A stretch of DNA of 42,940 nt from Flammeovirgaceae bacterium BBD 1991-12 (GTDB taxonomy: Bacteria; Bacteroidota; Bacteroidia; Cytophagales; Cyclobacteriaceae): the NCBI GenBank assembly GCA_001657315.1, contig LYSV01000072.1, forward strand, positions 1-42,940, written 5' to 3'. This document shows positions 7,958 to 15,830 of the stretch, piece after piece. Positions within the stretch are counted from its first letter, which is position 1, and each line of letters starts with the position of its first letter. The notes beneath the pieces were generated by a model. That model had not been told where the DNA came from. It ran no database searches and worked only from the letters and a program-made list of their open reading frames with translations. The position numbers were made by a program, and so were the translations under genes.

Positions 7958-10828
7958 CTATTTCGAAGTATTTATCTTCGTGTTGTCTTCAACTACATTG
8001 CCTTTGGCATCCACATCCACAATTTCATAGCCTAGTTTTGCCAGGCCAGGTTCTACAGATGCCTTATCACCCACTACAACGATCTTCATCTTGTCATAGG
8101 GCAGATGCTTTCTGGCAAGTTCATTGATACGCTCGACCGTCATGTTGTTGATCATTTCATTTTGCTTTTTCACGTAATTGTGATCGAGGTCGTAATGCAC
8201 AATACGTCTTAAAAAGCCTGTTTTTTGCCATGGAGCTTCATAGGAGCGTGCATCACGCTGACCGATGGAGTTTTTCATGAAGGCCAGCTCTTCCTCGTTT
8301 GTACCCTTGTCGGCATACAGTTTTATTTCCTTCATGAATTCAGCCACAGCACTGTCAGTAACGTTTGCCCTTACCCCTGCGCGTGCAGTGAAGGGACCCG
8401 CCTCATCATCACTGCTGAATCCTGAACGTGCCCCATAGGTATAGCCCTTGTCTTCACGCAGATTAAGGTTGATACGGCTGTTGAATGCTCCCCCCAGATT
8501 GTAATTCATCAAATACGTTTCATAGTATTCTCCTGTAGCATCATAGGTCATATCCGTGAGGTATCCGATCCTTATTTCCGATTGAGGCGCCTTCTCCTTA
8601 TCCACAAGATAGACACGGGTAGGTTCACCTCCTTCAGGCGTGGCTAGTTCAGGCATTTTGACTTCCTTACCTTCCCAGTTTTCCAGGAAAGTGATCTTTT
8701 TCATGATGTCACCCTTTTCGATGTCACCTACTATAACCAGCTCCGATATGCCGGGTGAATAATAGGTGTCGTAAAAGTTCTTTACATCCTCCAGTGTAAT
8801 ATTCTCAACAGTTTCCTCAATACCGGAGGCAGGTACGGAGTAGATATGTTCATCACCATAGAGTAACCTGCGGTAAACGTTGTTGGCAATGGAAACAGGT
8901 TGTTTTTGCTGCGATTTCACACCTTCAAGCTGTTGTTTTTTGACCTTCTCGAAATCTTCCTGTGAGAATTTCGGTCGTTTAAGCACTTCCTCAGCAAGCT
9001 TCAGGGTAGCGTCAATGTTCTTTGTTAATGATCTTACAGAAAGAACCGTACTGTTATCATTGGCAAAGACACTGATGCTGCTACCGAGTTTCTCCAACTC
9101 AACAGACATTTGTGCAGCGGTGTAGTTTTCGGTAGACTCATTGAGCATGGCTGCAGTCATTTGTGCCAGACCGGATTTTTCAGGGTTGCTCACCTCCATT
9201 TTATGTCCCCCGTTTATAGTAAGCTCAATGGCTACGGTAGGTATTTCCGTAGATTTCGTGCCAATTACTTTTATGCCGTTTTTTGTGGTGGCCGTCCATA
9301 TTTTGGGCACCTGTACCAGCGGACTCTGCCCTGGGGTAGGTCTTTTGCTGCGATCAAAGCTGCTTTTTGGCTTATTGTAGGTCAGGCCCGAGTAATCAGT
9401 AACCGGAAAGGGATTGTTTCCTTCTGTTTGCGCAGTGAAGTTGTCAGGTTTTGCCGGCTGACCGTCTTCCTTGGCCAGTACGCTTTGGATCACAGCATAC
9501 TTTCCCTTAACGTATTTGTTATAAACCCGTATTACATCTTCTCTGGTGACGGACAGGTACTGATCCAGTTGGGACTGAAGGTAGTTGGGATTTCCAGCGA
9601 ATGTTTCATATGCGGCCAGCTGTGATACTTTTCCGCTTACCGTAGCCAGTCCGTTGATCCGTCTTGACTCGTACCTTGCCTTGAATTTCTGAATATCTTC
9701 ATCGGAAACACCGTTTTTCTCGAAATCATCCAGTGCCTGGCGCATTTCTGCTTCAAAATCGCTCAGGGATTTACCCGGGAAAGGCAGCACGAACATGGTG
9801 AACTCTCCGGCCAGCTCGCTGGTGCTATGGAATACACTTGATTGGATCGCCTTTTGTGTTTCCACAAACATTTTGTAGAAATAGCTGTTTTTGCCTGTTC
9901 CGATAATTTCACCCAGGCAGTCCAGCGCAGCTTCGTCAGGATGGTATTGCGGTACGGTAGGGTAGGTCATCAGCAATGCCGGGAACCGGATATTCTTGTC
10001 GTAGTAGGAAATGTAACGGTCCTTGTCCAGGGAGACCGGATCTATTTTCAGAGGTTCTACCTCCGGGCCACGGGGAATATCGCCAAAATATTTTTCTACT
10101 TTGGCTACTACATCCTTCGTGTCCACATCACCTCCTACAGTAACCGTAGCGTTATTGGGACCATACCATCTCAAAAAGAATTTTTTGAGGTCGGTTACAT
10201 CCACCCGGTCCAGGTCTTCCAGGATCCCAATGGTGAGCCATGAGTAGGGATGGCCATAGGGATAGAGTGTACTGGAATTATATTCACGCCAAAGTCCGTA
10301 AGGCCGGTTATCATAATTCTGACCCTTTTCGTTTTTTACGGTCTCGCGTTGTACCTCAAATTTCTCCTGCGTCACCGCATCCAGCAGGAAACCCATTCGG
10401 TCTGCTTCCAGCCACAGCGCAGTTTCCAGTTGGTTTTTCGGAAGGGTTTCGAAGTAATTCGTCCTGTCACGGTTTGTGGTGCCGTTCAGTGTTCCACCGG
10501 ATTCATTCACTATCTTGAAATGCTCCTCATCGCCTACATTGTCCGACCCCTGGAACATCATATGTTCAAAAAAGTGGGCAAATCCGGATTTGTTCAGTTC
10601 TTCCCTTGCTGATCCTACGTGATAGGTTACATCTACATGCACCAGAGGATCGGAGTCATCTTCGTGGATGATAAGTGTGAGCCCGTTGTCCAGTACATAT
10701 TTTTCATAGGGAATAACGATTTCGCCGTCTTTTGCCTCTACTTTTTCGATGAGTTTTGTCTGTGCAAAACCCGCAGCCGAAGCCAGCAGAAAGGCAGCAC
10801 CGGTAGTGTAAAGTTTTAGATCATTCAT
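7958..10828 (-). CDS. Exported M16 family zinc metallopeptidase (pitrilysin/insulinase type), full two-part form
   Basis: A 956-residue protein with a signal peptide (cleavage probably after SAAGFAQ, near residue 23). The N-terminal M16 domain carries the inverted zinc motif HFFEH at 85-89 and the downstream helix with the third ligand (RETVKNEKGQN, about 160-172). The C-terminal half (from about residue 510) is a second, catalytically empty M16 repeat (MEVSNPEKSGLAQMTAAML in place of HxxEH), as in two-domain M16 peptidases of the periplasm. Such enzymes degrade peptides in a closed chamber; in Bacteroidota they are common and their substrates are mostly unknown. The gene is monocistronic as far as can be seen: it is convergent with the S1C protease and divergent from the small exported protein at 11097. 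Confidence 0.93.
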   Translation of the reverse strand: MNDLKLYTTGAAFLLASAAGFAQTKLIEKVEAKDGEIVIPYEKYVLDNGLTLIIHEDDSDPLVHVDVTYHVGSAREELNKSGFAHFFEHMMFQGSDNVGDEEHFKIVNESGGTLNGTTNRDRTNYFETLPKNQLETALWLEADRMGFLLDAVTQEKFEVQRETVKNEKGQNYDNRPYGLWREYNSSTLYPYGHPYSWLTIGILEDLDRVDVTDLKKFFLRWYGPNNATVTVGGDVDTKDVVAKVEKYFGDIPRGPEVEPLKIDPVSLDKDRYISYYDKNIRFPALLMTYPTVPQYHPDEAALDCLGEIIGTGKNSYFYKMFVETQKAIQSSVFHSTSELAGEFTMFVLPFPGKSLSDFEAEMRQALDDFEKNGVSDEDIQKFKARYESRRINGLATVSGKVSQLAAYETFAGNPNYLQSQLDQYLSVTREDVIRVYNKYVKGKYAVIQSVLAKEDGQPAKPDNFTAQTEGNNPFPVTDYSGLTYNKPKSSFDRSKRPTPGQSPLVQVPKIWTATTKNGIKVIGTKSTEIPTVAIELTINGGHKMEVSNPEKSGLAQMTAAMLNESTENYTAAQMSVELEKLGSSISVFANDNSTVLSVRSLTKNIDATLKLAEEVLKRPKFSQEDFEKVKKQQLEGVKSQQKQPVSIANNVYRRLLYGDEHIYSVPASGIEETVENITLEDVKNFYDTYYSPGISELVIVGDIEKGDIMKKITFLENWEGKEVKMPELATPEGGEPTRVYLVDKEKAPQSEIRIGYLTDMTYDATGEYYETYLMNYNLGGAFNSRINLNLREDKGYTYGARSGFSSDDEAGPFTARAGVRANVTDSAVAEFMKEIKLYADKGTNEEELAFMKNSIGQRDARSYEAPWQKTGFLRRIVHYDLDHNYVKKQNEMINNMTVERINELARKHLPYDKMKIVVVGDKASVEPGLAKLGYEIVDVDAKGNVVEDNTKINTSK

Positions 10829-11096
10829 TAGTTGTTTAGTTAGTTAAGGATAATAAAGATAAATATAACTAATTTTTTAGTCATGATTTTTGTTGGCAGC
10901 GGTCCGAATTGAGGCTCACCTGGCATTATTGTTGACCAATATTCTGAAAGGACATTGAACAACAGGGAGTTATAGAGTTTCTTGATGGTATTGGGAGAAA
11001 TATAGCTTCCAGGAGAAGTTTTTGACACTCAGCCCAGGCTGCAGGAAATGACACTGGCTTTTCAAAATGACAAATTTGTCTAAATCCGGGAATACG

Positions 11097-11687
11097 ATGA
11101 AAAAGATATACCTTGCCTTGTTTACGCTCATGCTGTCATGGATATATGCCGATCTGTTTGGTCAAAAAGGGTATGAGGAAGGCTATGTGGTGATGAATAG
11201 TGGTGATACACTCTATGGAATGTTGAAGGATCGCAAATCCGGTTCTTTCCCGCGATTGTATGAAAAGGTCAAATTCAGGAACGAGAAAGGGAAAAAGCGA
11301 TTCTATGGGCCGGCAGCTATTCGGGCATATGGATGGGGAAATCAGGTTTTTCGAAGCCTTCACTTTACCCATGACAATTTACTTTTTAGCGCTGTTGGTC
11401 TTAACGAAGGAGAACGACGATTCCTAAAGGTACATGTATCCGGCTACCTTACTCTGTATGAAGATGAGTTTATAGATCATGACGGCCCCACCATTGAAGG
11501 CAGGTTTTATCTGAAAAAAGCGGATGAGCATCAATTTATCCATGTGCCATGGATAGGTTTCAGAAAGAGCATGATATCATATTTTAATGATGATCCCGTA
11601 CTCAGTGAAGCCATTCAGCGTAAGAAATACCGATATGCAGACATTCGTCAGCTGGTGAGAGAATACAATCAAAGACGTATATTGTAA
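11097..11687 (+). CDS. Exported hypothetical protein (196 aa)
   Basis: Function not recognised. The frame could begin at an ATG at 11067, but the ATG at 11097 gives a clean signal peptide (MKKIYLALFTLMLSWIYADL, cleavage near FGQ), so I use it. The mature part begins GYEEGYVVMNSGDTLYGML, a pattern (hydrophobic strand, GDTL, G) that I associate with many small Bacteroidota exported proteins of unknown role. It is rich in Lys, Arg and aromatic residues and has no cysteine in the mature part, no membrane helix and no catalytic motif I can name. It stands alone between the divergent M16 gene and the convergent bcp operon. Confidence 0.72.
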   Translation: MKKIYLALFTLMLSWIYADLFGQKGYEEGYVVMNSGDTLYGMLKDRKSGSFPRLYEKVKFRNEKGKKRFYGPAAIRAYGWGNQVFRSLHFTHDNLLFSAVGLNEGERRFLKVHVSGYLTLYEDEFIDHDGPTIEGRFYLKKADEHQFIHVPWIGFRKSMISYFNDDPVLSEAIQRKKYRYADIRQLVREYNQRRIL

Positions 11688-11740
11688 TACTGTTTACCAC
11701 AAAGCTCACGTAACACAACGGAATGTCGTGTACACTAAAT

Positions 11741-11770
11741 AAAAAAATGCCATCACATGGTATGATGGCA
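11741..11770 (-). terminator. Intrinsic terminator of the FAH-M23-bcp operon
   Basis: On the minus strand, TGCCATCA (11770-11763) pairs with TGATGGCA (11755-11748) around a 7-base loop and is followed at once by seven T residues (11747-11741). It lies 28 bases past the bcp stop. It is in the wrong orientation for the plus-strand gene that ends at 11687. Confidence 0.8.
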
Positions 11771-11798
11771 TGTCAGAAGATCTGTTTAGTGTAATCTA

Positions 11799-12245
11799 CT
11801 ACAGGATCTGGGCGGTATGATCCTTGGTTTTCACCTTTTCAATGATGTTTGAGATCTTTCCGTCCTCGTCGATCACAAAAGTATGACGCGCGGTACCCAT
11901 GTATTTCTTACCGTACATGGACTTTTCTATCCATGTGCCGTATTTCTCATGGATCTGTTTTTCGGTGTCCGCGAGCAGCCTGAAAGGCAGATTTTGTTTT
12001 TCGATGAATTTCTGATGTGATTTTTCACTATCGGTGCTCACACCAAAGATCTCATACCCCTGCTTCTGAAATTCACTGTAATTATCACGTAAATTACAGG
12101 CTTCAGCCGTACAGCCTGGGGTGTTGTCCCTCGGGTAGAAATAAAGCACCACTTTTTTGCCTTTGTAATCGGAAAGTTTGACAGGATTGCCATCCTGATC
12201 ATTCACTTCAAAATCTGGCGCCTGATCGCCTTGTTGTAATGCCAT
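11799..12245 (-). CDS. bcp: Thioredoxin-dependent thiol peroxidase, Bcp/PrxQ type
   Basis: This 148-residue cytoplasmic peroxiredoxin reduces hydrogen peroxide and alkyl hydroperoxides with electrons from thioredoxin. The peroxidatic cysteine C45 is in NTPGCTAEAC and the resolving cysteine C50 lies five residues later, the arrangement of the atypical 2-Cys PrxQ subgroup. The catalytic context YFYPRDNTPGC and the conserved Arg near the C-terminal end (GTARHTFVIDEDG) are intact, and the length is usual. It is the last gene of a minus-strand operon, beginning five bases after the stop of the M23 peptidase gene, and is followed by an intrinsic terminator. OxyR, encoded 8 kb away, is a plausible regulator, but I did not identify a binding site. 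Confidence 0.94.
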   Translation of the reverse strand: MALQQGDQAPDFEVNDQDGNPVKLSDYKGKKVVLYFYPRDNTPGCTAEACNLRDNYSEFQKQGYEIFGVSTDSEKSHQKFIEKQNLPFRLLADTEKQIHEKYGTWIEKSMYGKKYMGTARHTFVIDEDGKISNIIEKVKTKDHTAQIL

Positions 12246-12250
12246 AGTTA

Positions 12251-14179
12251 TTAGTTAATTTGTGTTTTGTATTCTGTTTTATTATTAACATTATCACTGA
12301 CAACAAGTTTGACCTCCCCCTCAAAAGGTTGTGATTTGATAAGTTTTTCCGACCATATCAGGTTTCTTTTGTAATCATAACGCATCAGCACCCATTCCCC
12401 GTTTACCCAACATTGGTATTCCTTCAAACCGCTCAGTGTATCGTCTATTTTGAATCGGATATCCCTGGAGTTGATCACAACAGGGGTCACCGTCGGTGGG
12501 ACGGTGTCGCGTGCCAGTGTGAACCGTCCGAAGCTACGGGTACGGAAGCTGATCTTTCCACCGGCCCATGAGCCTCCCACATAATCCGTTATATTTCCCT
12601 TTGAGTCGACACCAAATACATGGTAGTCTTTCAGGTCGTTACGGCTGTGCTTTGGTTTTAGCGTAACATTGATATAGCTTTTCAAAGGCACGGTGGGTTT
12701 GCCGATCTCAAATACTTCCACGCCCCCCAGAGAATCATAATAATGATCTATTTCCAGGTAAACCGTGTCAAACAGTGACTTTCTCGAAAAGGATATGTCA
12801 GCGTATTCACTGAAAAAGTCATAATCGATACCAGAGGGGATCATATCCCTCAGATCCAGGCTTTTGTAAAAATCTCCTTTCTCTATACTTCCCGGCACTC
12901 CGTTTCTGAGGTCCCACAGATAGATGGCACTGGAGTTGTTGACCACAAATTCAGGTAACACCTCTACGTGCTCCGGTAGGTAAAGGCTCAGCATGGAAGA
13001 ATCGCGGGTGTCCGTGCGGATCAATAATGTATTGTCCATTACTCTCGTTTCGTCATCAACGATCAGGCTACCCTGTACCTGTTGTTCCTTTTCCTGACCT
13101 TTTAATTTGAAGGTAAGCTTACTGGAGTTGCCATAAGAGTCTGTCATAGTGATGACTACATTGTGCAACTGACCGGGCACAGTTCTGAATTTTCCTTTTA
13201 GTTTATTGGTTTGATAAAACTTCAGCCGATTGCCGTCATCCTGGTATAATTTGTGAAAACGCTTGCCTGAGGTGGCCAGCTCATGATAGTTCATGTGCTT
13301 GAGGATGTTGCGCTGCTCGCTGAAGGCAAATGACTTTATATGATGTTTGTAAATTCTGCTGCTGTCGATCTGCATCTCTATGGTGTTGATCCCGCACCGG
13401 AACCGGGAGTAGTCCAGTTTGTCATGCGCCAGTAGCTCTATGCCGATCAGGCCGCGGGCATTTATGGGCCGATCGATGATGTAATCATTTCCTGCCCTTC
13501 TAAGGTCATATTCCTTCCTGCCGAATTGCCCTTCAATACGGGCATTGATATCCATCGTTTTGACAGCTAATTTTGAGGCGATGGGGGGTACATGATCCTG
13601 TACCTCATTAAATCCGTAGGTAAGAGGGTTCAGAGGTCTCTGATAGGCGTCCCTGAGGTCGAAATGAAGGTGAGGGCCTCCCGAAGAGCCGCTGTTACCG
13701 GAAAATGCTATGGTATCACCCCGGAAAACCGGAAACTGCCCCTTGCGGAAATACAGGTTGACTTTGAATGTTTTTCTTCTGTATTGTTCTGTTCTTACAT
13801 ATTCAGCCAGCTTTCCCGTAAAACTTTCGAGGTGTGCATAAACGGTTGTTTGTCCGTTTGGATGCTGAATATAAAGGGCATTGCCATAGCCGGTAGGGGA
13901 TATGGAAGCACGGGAAATGTAGCCATCGGCTGCTGCGTGCACGGCCAGGCCTGTTCTTCCCTCCGTCCGTATGTCAATTCCTGAATGGAAATGGCTGGAG
14001 CGCAGCTCACCCATGGTACCGGCGAGAGTATTCCTTACACCAGGTTTAATAGGAAAAAGATAGTAGTTTTCAGCAAAATGAAGATCCTCGCTGAACTGGG
14101 CTATAGCTCCGCTACTTATCACCAACAGACAAATCCCGATCAGTGTGTTACCTGATCTCACACTCCAGTAATTTTTCAT
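12251..14179 (-). CDS. Exported M23 (LytM-type) family metallopeptidase
   Basis: This 642-residue protein has a signal peptide (residues 1-27, ending SSGAIA before QFSED). The M23 domain, which in this family cleaves peptidoglycan cross-links in the periplasm, is near the N-terminus: HFHSGID gives the zinc ligands H65 and D69, YAHLE gives H116, and GGPHLHFD gives the last HxH at 170-172. All catalytic positions are intact. The remaining 450 residues are beta-rich with no named domain and may position the enzyme on the wall. The first 32 bases overlap the end of the FAH gene in another frame. No later Met would keep the signal peptide, so the overlap looks real and suggests translational coupling. 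It is followed five bases later by bcp. Confidence 0.92.
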   Translation of the reverse strand: MKNYWSVRSGNTLIGICLLVISSGAIAQFSEDLHFAENYYLFPIKPGVRNTLAGTMGELRSSHFHSGIDIRTEGRTGLAVHAAADGYISRASISPTGYGNALYIQHPNGQTTVYAHLESFTGKLAEYVRTEQYRRKTFKVNLYFRKGQFPVFRGDTIAFSGNSGSSGGPHLHFDLRDAYQRPLNPLTYGFNEVQDHVPPIASKLAVKTMDINARIEGQFGRKEYDLRRAGNDYIIDRPINARGLIGIELLAHDKLDYSRFRCGINTIEMQIDSSRIYKHHIKSFAFSEQRNILKHMNYHELATSGKRFHKLYQDDGNRLKFYQTNKLKGKFRTVPGQLHNVVITMTDSYGNSSKLTFKLKGQEKEQQVQGSLIVDDETRVMDNTLLIRTDTRDSSMLSLYLPEHVEVLPEFVVNNSSAIYLWDLRNGVPGSIEKGDFYKSLDLRDMIPSGIDYDFFSEYADISFSRKSLFDTVYLEIDHYYDSLGGVEVFEIGKPTVPLKSYINVTLKPKHSRNDLKDYHVFGVDSKGNITDYVGGSWAGGKISFRTRSFGRFTLARDTVPPTVTPVVINSRDIRFKIDDTLSGLKEYQCWVNGEWVLMRYDYKRNLIWSEKLIKSQPFEGEVKLVVSDNVNNKTEYKTQIN

Positions 14180-14759
14180 TTTCTATGTACGCGGCCAGTT
14201 TTTGGCCAATTTGAACGGGACCTACACCTGCGGGTGTCCCAGTAAAAATGAGGTCCCCTTTTTTTAACGTAAAAAATCGTGATAAATATCCCACAATATA
14301 ATTAAAATTAAACAACATCAGGCCTGTATCCCCCTTTTGTTTTGTCTTACCATCGATAGTGAGACTGAAAGTTATGTTGGTAAGATCTGGGAATGTATCC
14401 GTATTCATGAATCCGGAAACCGGGGCAGAGCCGTTAAACCCCTTGGCGATGTCCCAGGGCAAACCCTTTTCCTTAGCTTTTTGTTGCAAATCACGTGCCG
14501 TAAAATCTATTCCTATGCCAATCTGATCATAGTATTTATGGGCAAATTTTTCCTCAATGTTTTTTCCTTCCCTGCATATTTTTAACACCAGCTCCACTTC
14601 ATGATGTATATCCTTCGAAAAATCAGGATAGTAAAAAGGGGCATTGTTTTTGAGCAGGGCAGTATCGGGTTTTGTAAAAATAACAGGCTCGGAGGGACGC
14701 TCATTGTTGAGTTCATTGATATGTTCAACATAATTACGTCCAATAGCTAATATCTTCAT
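14148..14759 (-). CDS. Fumarylacetoacetate hydrolase (FAH) family protein, FAHD1-like
   Basis: A 203-residue single-domain FAH fold. I start at 14759 (MKILAIGRNYVEHINELNN), because family members begin just before this GRNY motif; an upstream ATG at 14804 would add 15 untypical residues. The Mg-binding residues are HEVEL (two Glu, about 66-72) and D in GIGIDFTARDLQ (about 97). GDLIFTGTPAGVGP near the C-terminus is a family signature. Relatives include acylpyruvases and oxaloacetate decarboxylases (FAHD1) and catabolic isomerase/decarboxylases, so the exact reaction is uncertain. It is the first gene of the operon with the M23 peptidase and bcp, an odd mix with no obvious shared pathway. Confidence 0.9.
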   Translation of the reverse strand: MKILAIGRNYVEHINELNNERPSEPVIFTKPDTALLKNNAPFYYPDFSKDIHHEVELVLKICREGKNIEEKFAHKYYDQIGIGIDFTARDLQQKAKEKGLPWDIAKGFNGSAPVSGFMNTDTFPDLTNITFSLTIDGKTKQKGDTGLMLFNFNYIVGYLSRFFTLKKGDLIFTGTPAGVGPVQIGQKLAAYIENEKLLECEIR

Positions 14760-14812
14760 AATGTATATGCTTAATTTTGCAAAGGCTTGAAACTGTAAAC
14801 ACAAAAGTGTTA

Positions 14813-14820
14813 TACATTTG
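14813..14820 (+). promoter_or_regulatory. Candidate -7 box of the M48 lipoprotein gene
   Basis: TACATTTG matches the Bacteroidota sigma-A -7 consensus TAnnTTTG exactly. It lies 44 bases before the M48 start. A TTG about 23 bases upstream could act as the -33 element, though that spacing is slightly long. Confidence 0.45.
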
Positions 14821-14864
14821 CGTTAATTGGCAAAACTTTTGGTATTAATTGTGATGACTAGACT

Positions 14865-15665
14865 ATGGGAAAAAAAGTAGGTTTTCTGTTTTTAATTGGC
14901 TTTGTGTTGTATGGCTGTGCTACTGTACCCGTCACGGGGAGACGACAGCTCAGTCTGGTTTCCAATTCTGAAATACTGCCGTTGAGCTACGATCAGTATA
15001 CGCAGGTTTTGAAGGAAAACAAGCTGTCGGATAATAAGGAGTGGACGGCTATGGTGAAAAGAGCAGGAAAGAATATCCAACTGGCGGCTGAAAAATTTAT
15101 GAGACAGCAGAACGCACTGGATCAGTTGGAAGGATACGAATGGGAATTTAACCTGATAGAATCGGAAACGGTAAACGCATGGTGTATGCCAGGCGGCAAG
15201 GTGGCTTTTTATACAGGGATCATGCCCATTTGCAAAACCGAGGAAGGTGTAGCTGTGGTCATGGGACACGAGGTGGCACACGCTATAGCCAATCATGGCA
15301 GGGAGCGAATGAGTCAGGGACTGGTGACCAATCTGGGGCTAAGCTCTGTAAGTCTTGCCATGGGGCAAAACCCTACACTAACTCAGGAAATATTTATGCA
15401 GTCTGTAGGTGTGGGTACGCAACTGGGCATGCTGAAGTTTTCCAGAACCCATGAATCCGAAGCAGACAAGATAGGTTTGATATTTATGGCCATGGCAGGA
15501 TATAACCCTCAGGAAGCCCCCAAATTCTGGCAACGAATGGAAGCCAATGCTGGAGGAGAGCGCCCACCTGAGTTTATGTCCACTCACCCGAGTCCGGAAA
15601 CACGTATCCAGGATTTGAATGCCAACATGCCGGAGGCCATGGAGTACTACCGTAATAGCAAGTGA
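14865..15665 (+). CDS. M48 family metalloprotease lipoprotein
   Basis: A 266-residue lipoprotein with a lipobox ending LYGC (C18) and the M48 zinc motif HEVAH (135-139). The third ligand Glu is E197 in THESEADKIG. The family signatures AWCMPGGKVAFYTGI (about 105-119) and STHPSPETRI (239-248) are present. Relatives such as E. coli LoiP and BepA degrade misfolded outer-membrane proteins in the periplasm, which is the likely role here. After Cys18 comes ATVPVTGRR, without the acidic surface-export signal seen in the Sus-linked lipoproteins of this window, so it should stay periplasmic. It is preceded by a divergent FAH gene and a good -7 box, and followed by heptanucleotide repeats. Confidence 0.93.
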   Translation: MGKKVGFLFLIGFVLYGCATVPVTGRRQLSLVSNSEILPLSYDQYTQVLKENKLSDNKEWTAMVKRAGKNIQLAAEKFMRQQNALDQLEGYEWEFNLIESETVNAWCMPGGKVAFYTGIMPICKTEEGVAVVMGHEVAHAIANHGRERMSQGLVTNLGLSSVSLAMGQNPTLTQEIFMQSVGVGTQLGMLKFSRTHESEADKIGLIFMAMAGYNPQEAPKFWQRMEANAGGERPPEFMSTHPSPETRIQDLNANMPEAMEYYRNSK

Positions 15666-15677
15666 CCAAACAGGCAG

Positions 15678-15698
15678 TTGTTGATAGTTGATTTGTTG
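15678..15698. repeat. Degenerate heptanucleotide repeat (3 units, TTGTTGA type)
   Basis: Three consecutive 7-base units (TTGTTGA, TAGTTGA, TTTGTTG) begin 12 bases after the M48 stop. This is the first of three different heptamer arrays in the same intergenic space; taken alone it would be too weak to call. Confidence 0.45.
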
Positions 15699-15721
15699 CC
15701 GGTTCCGGTTACCTGATAAAT

Positions 15722-15749
15722 GGCATAGGGCATGGAGCATGGCGCATAG
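15722..15749. repeat. Heptanucleotide repeat array (4 units, NGCATRG)
   Basis: Four head-to-tail 7-base units: GGCATAG, GGCATGG, AGCATGG and CGCATAG. It is distinct in sequence from the arrays on either side but has the same period. Confidence 0.7.
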
Positions 15750-15760
15750 GGTAACTACGC

Positions 15761-15830
15761 CAACTTCTAACTTCCAGCTTTTAACTTCCGACTTCCAGCT
15801 TCCAACTTCTAACCTCCAACTTCCAGCTCC
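15761..15830. repeat. Heptanucleotide repeat array (10 units, YARCTTC)
   Basis: Exactly ten contiguous 7-base units fill 70 bases with consensus YARCTTC on the plus strand. Each unit differs from the consensus by at most about one base. The array runs into the 3' end of the AstE-like gene: its stop codon (15809-15811) and the last codons are made of repeat sequence. The period and the lack of spacers rule out CRISPR. It resembles the short tandem heptanucleotide repeats (STRR) known from cyanobacteria in form only. Confidence 0.88.

Noticed and set aside
15761-15830. Tandem repeats as a CRISPR array
   Set aside because: Units are 7 bases and directly contiguous with no spacers, and no cas genes are present.
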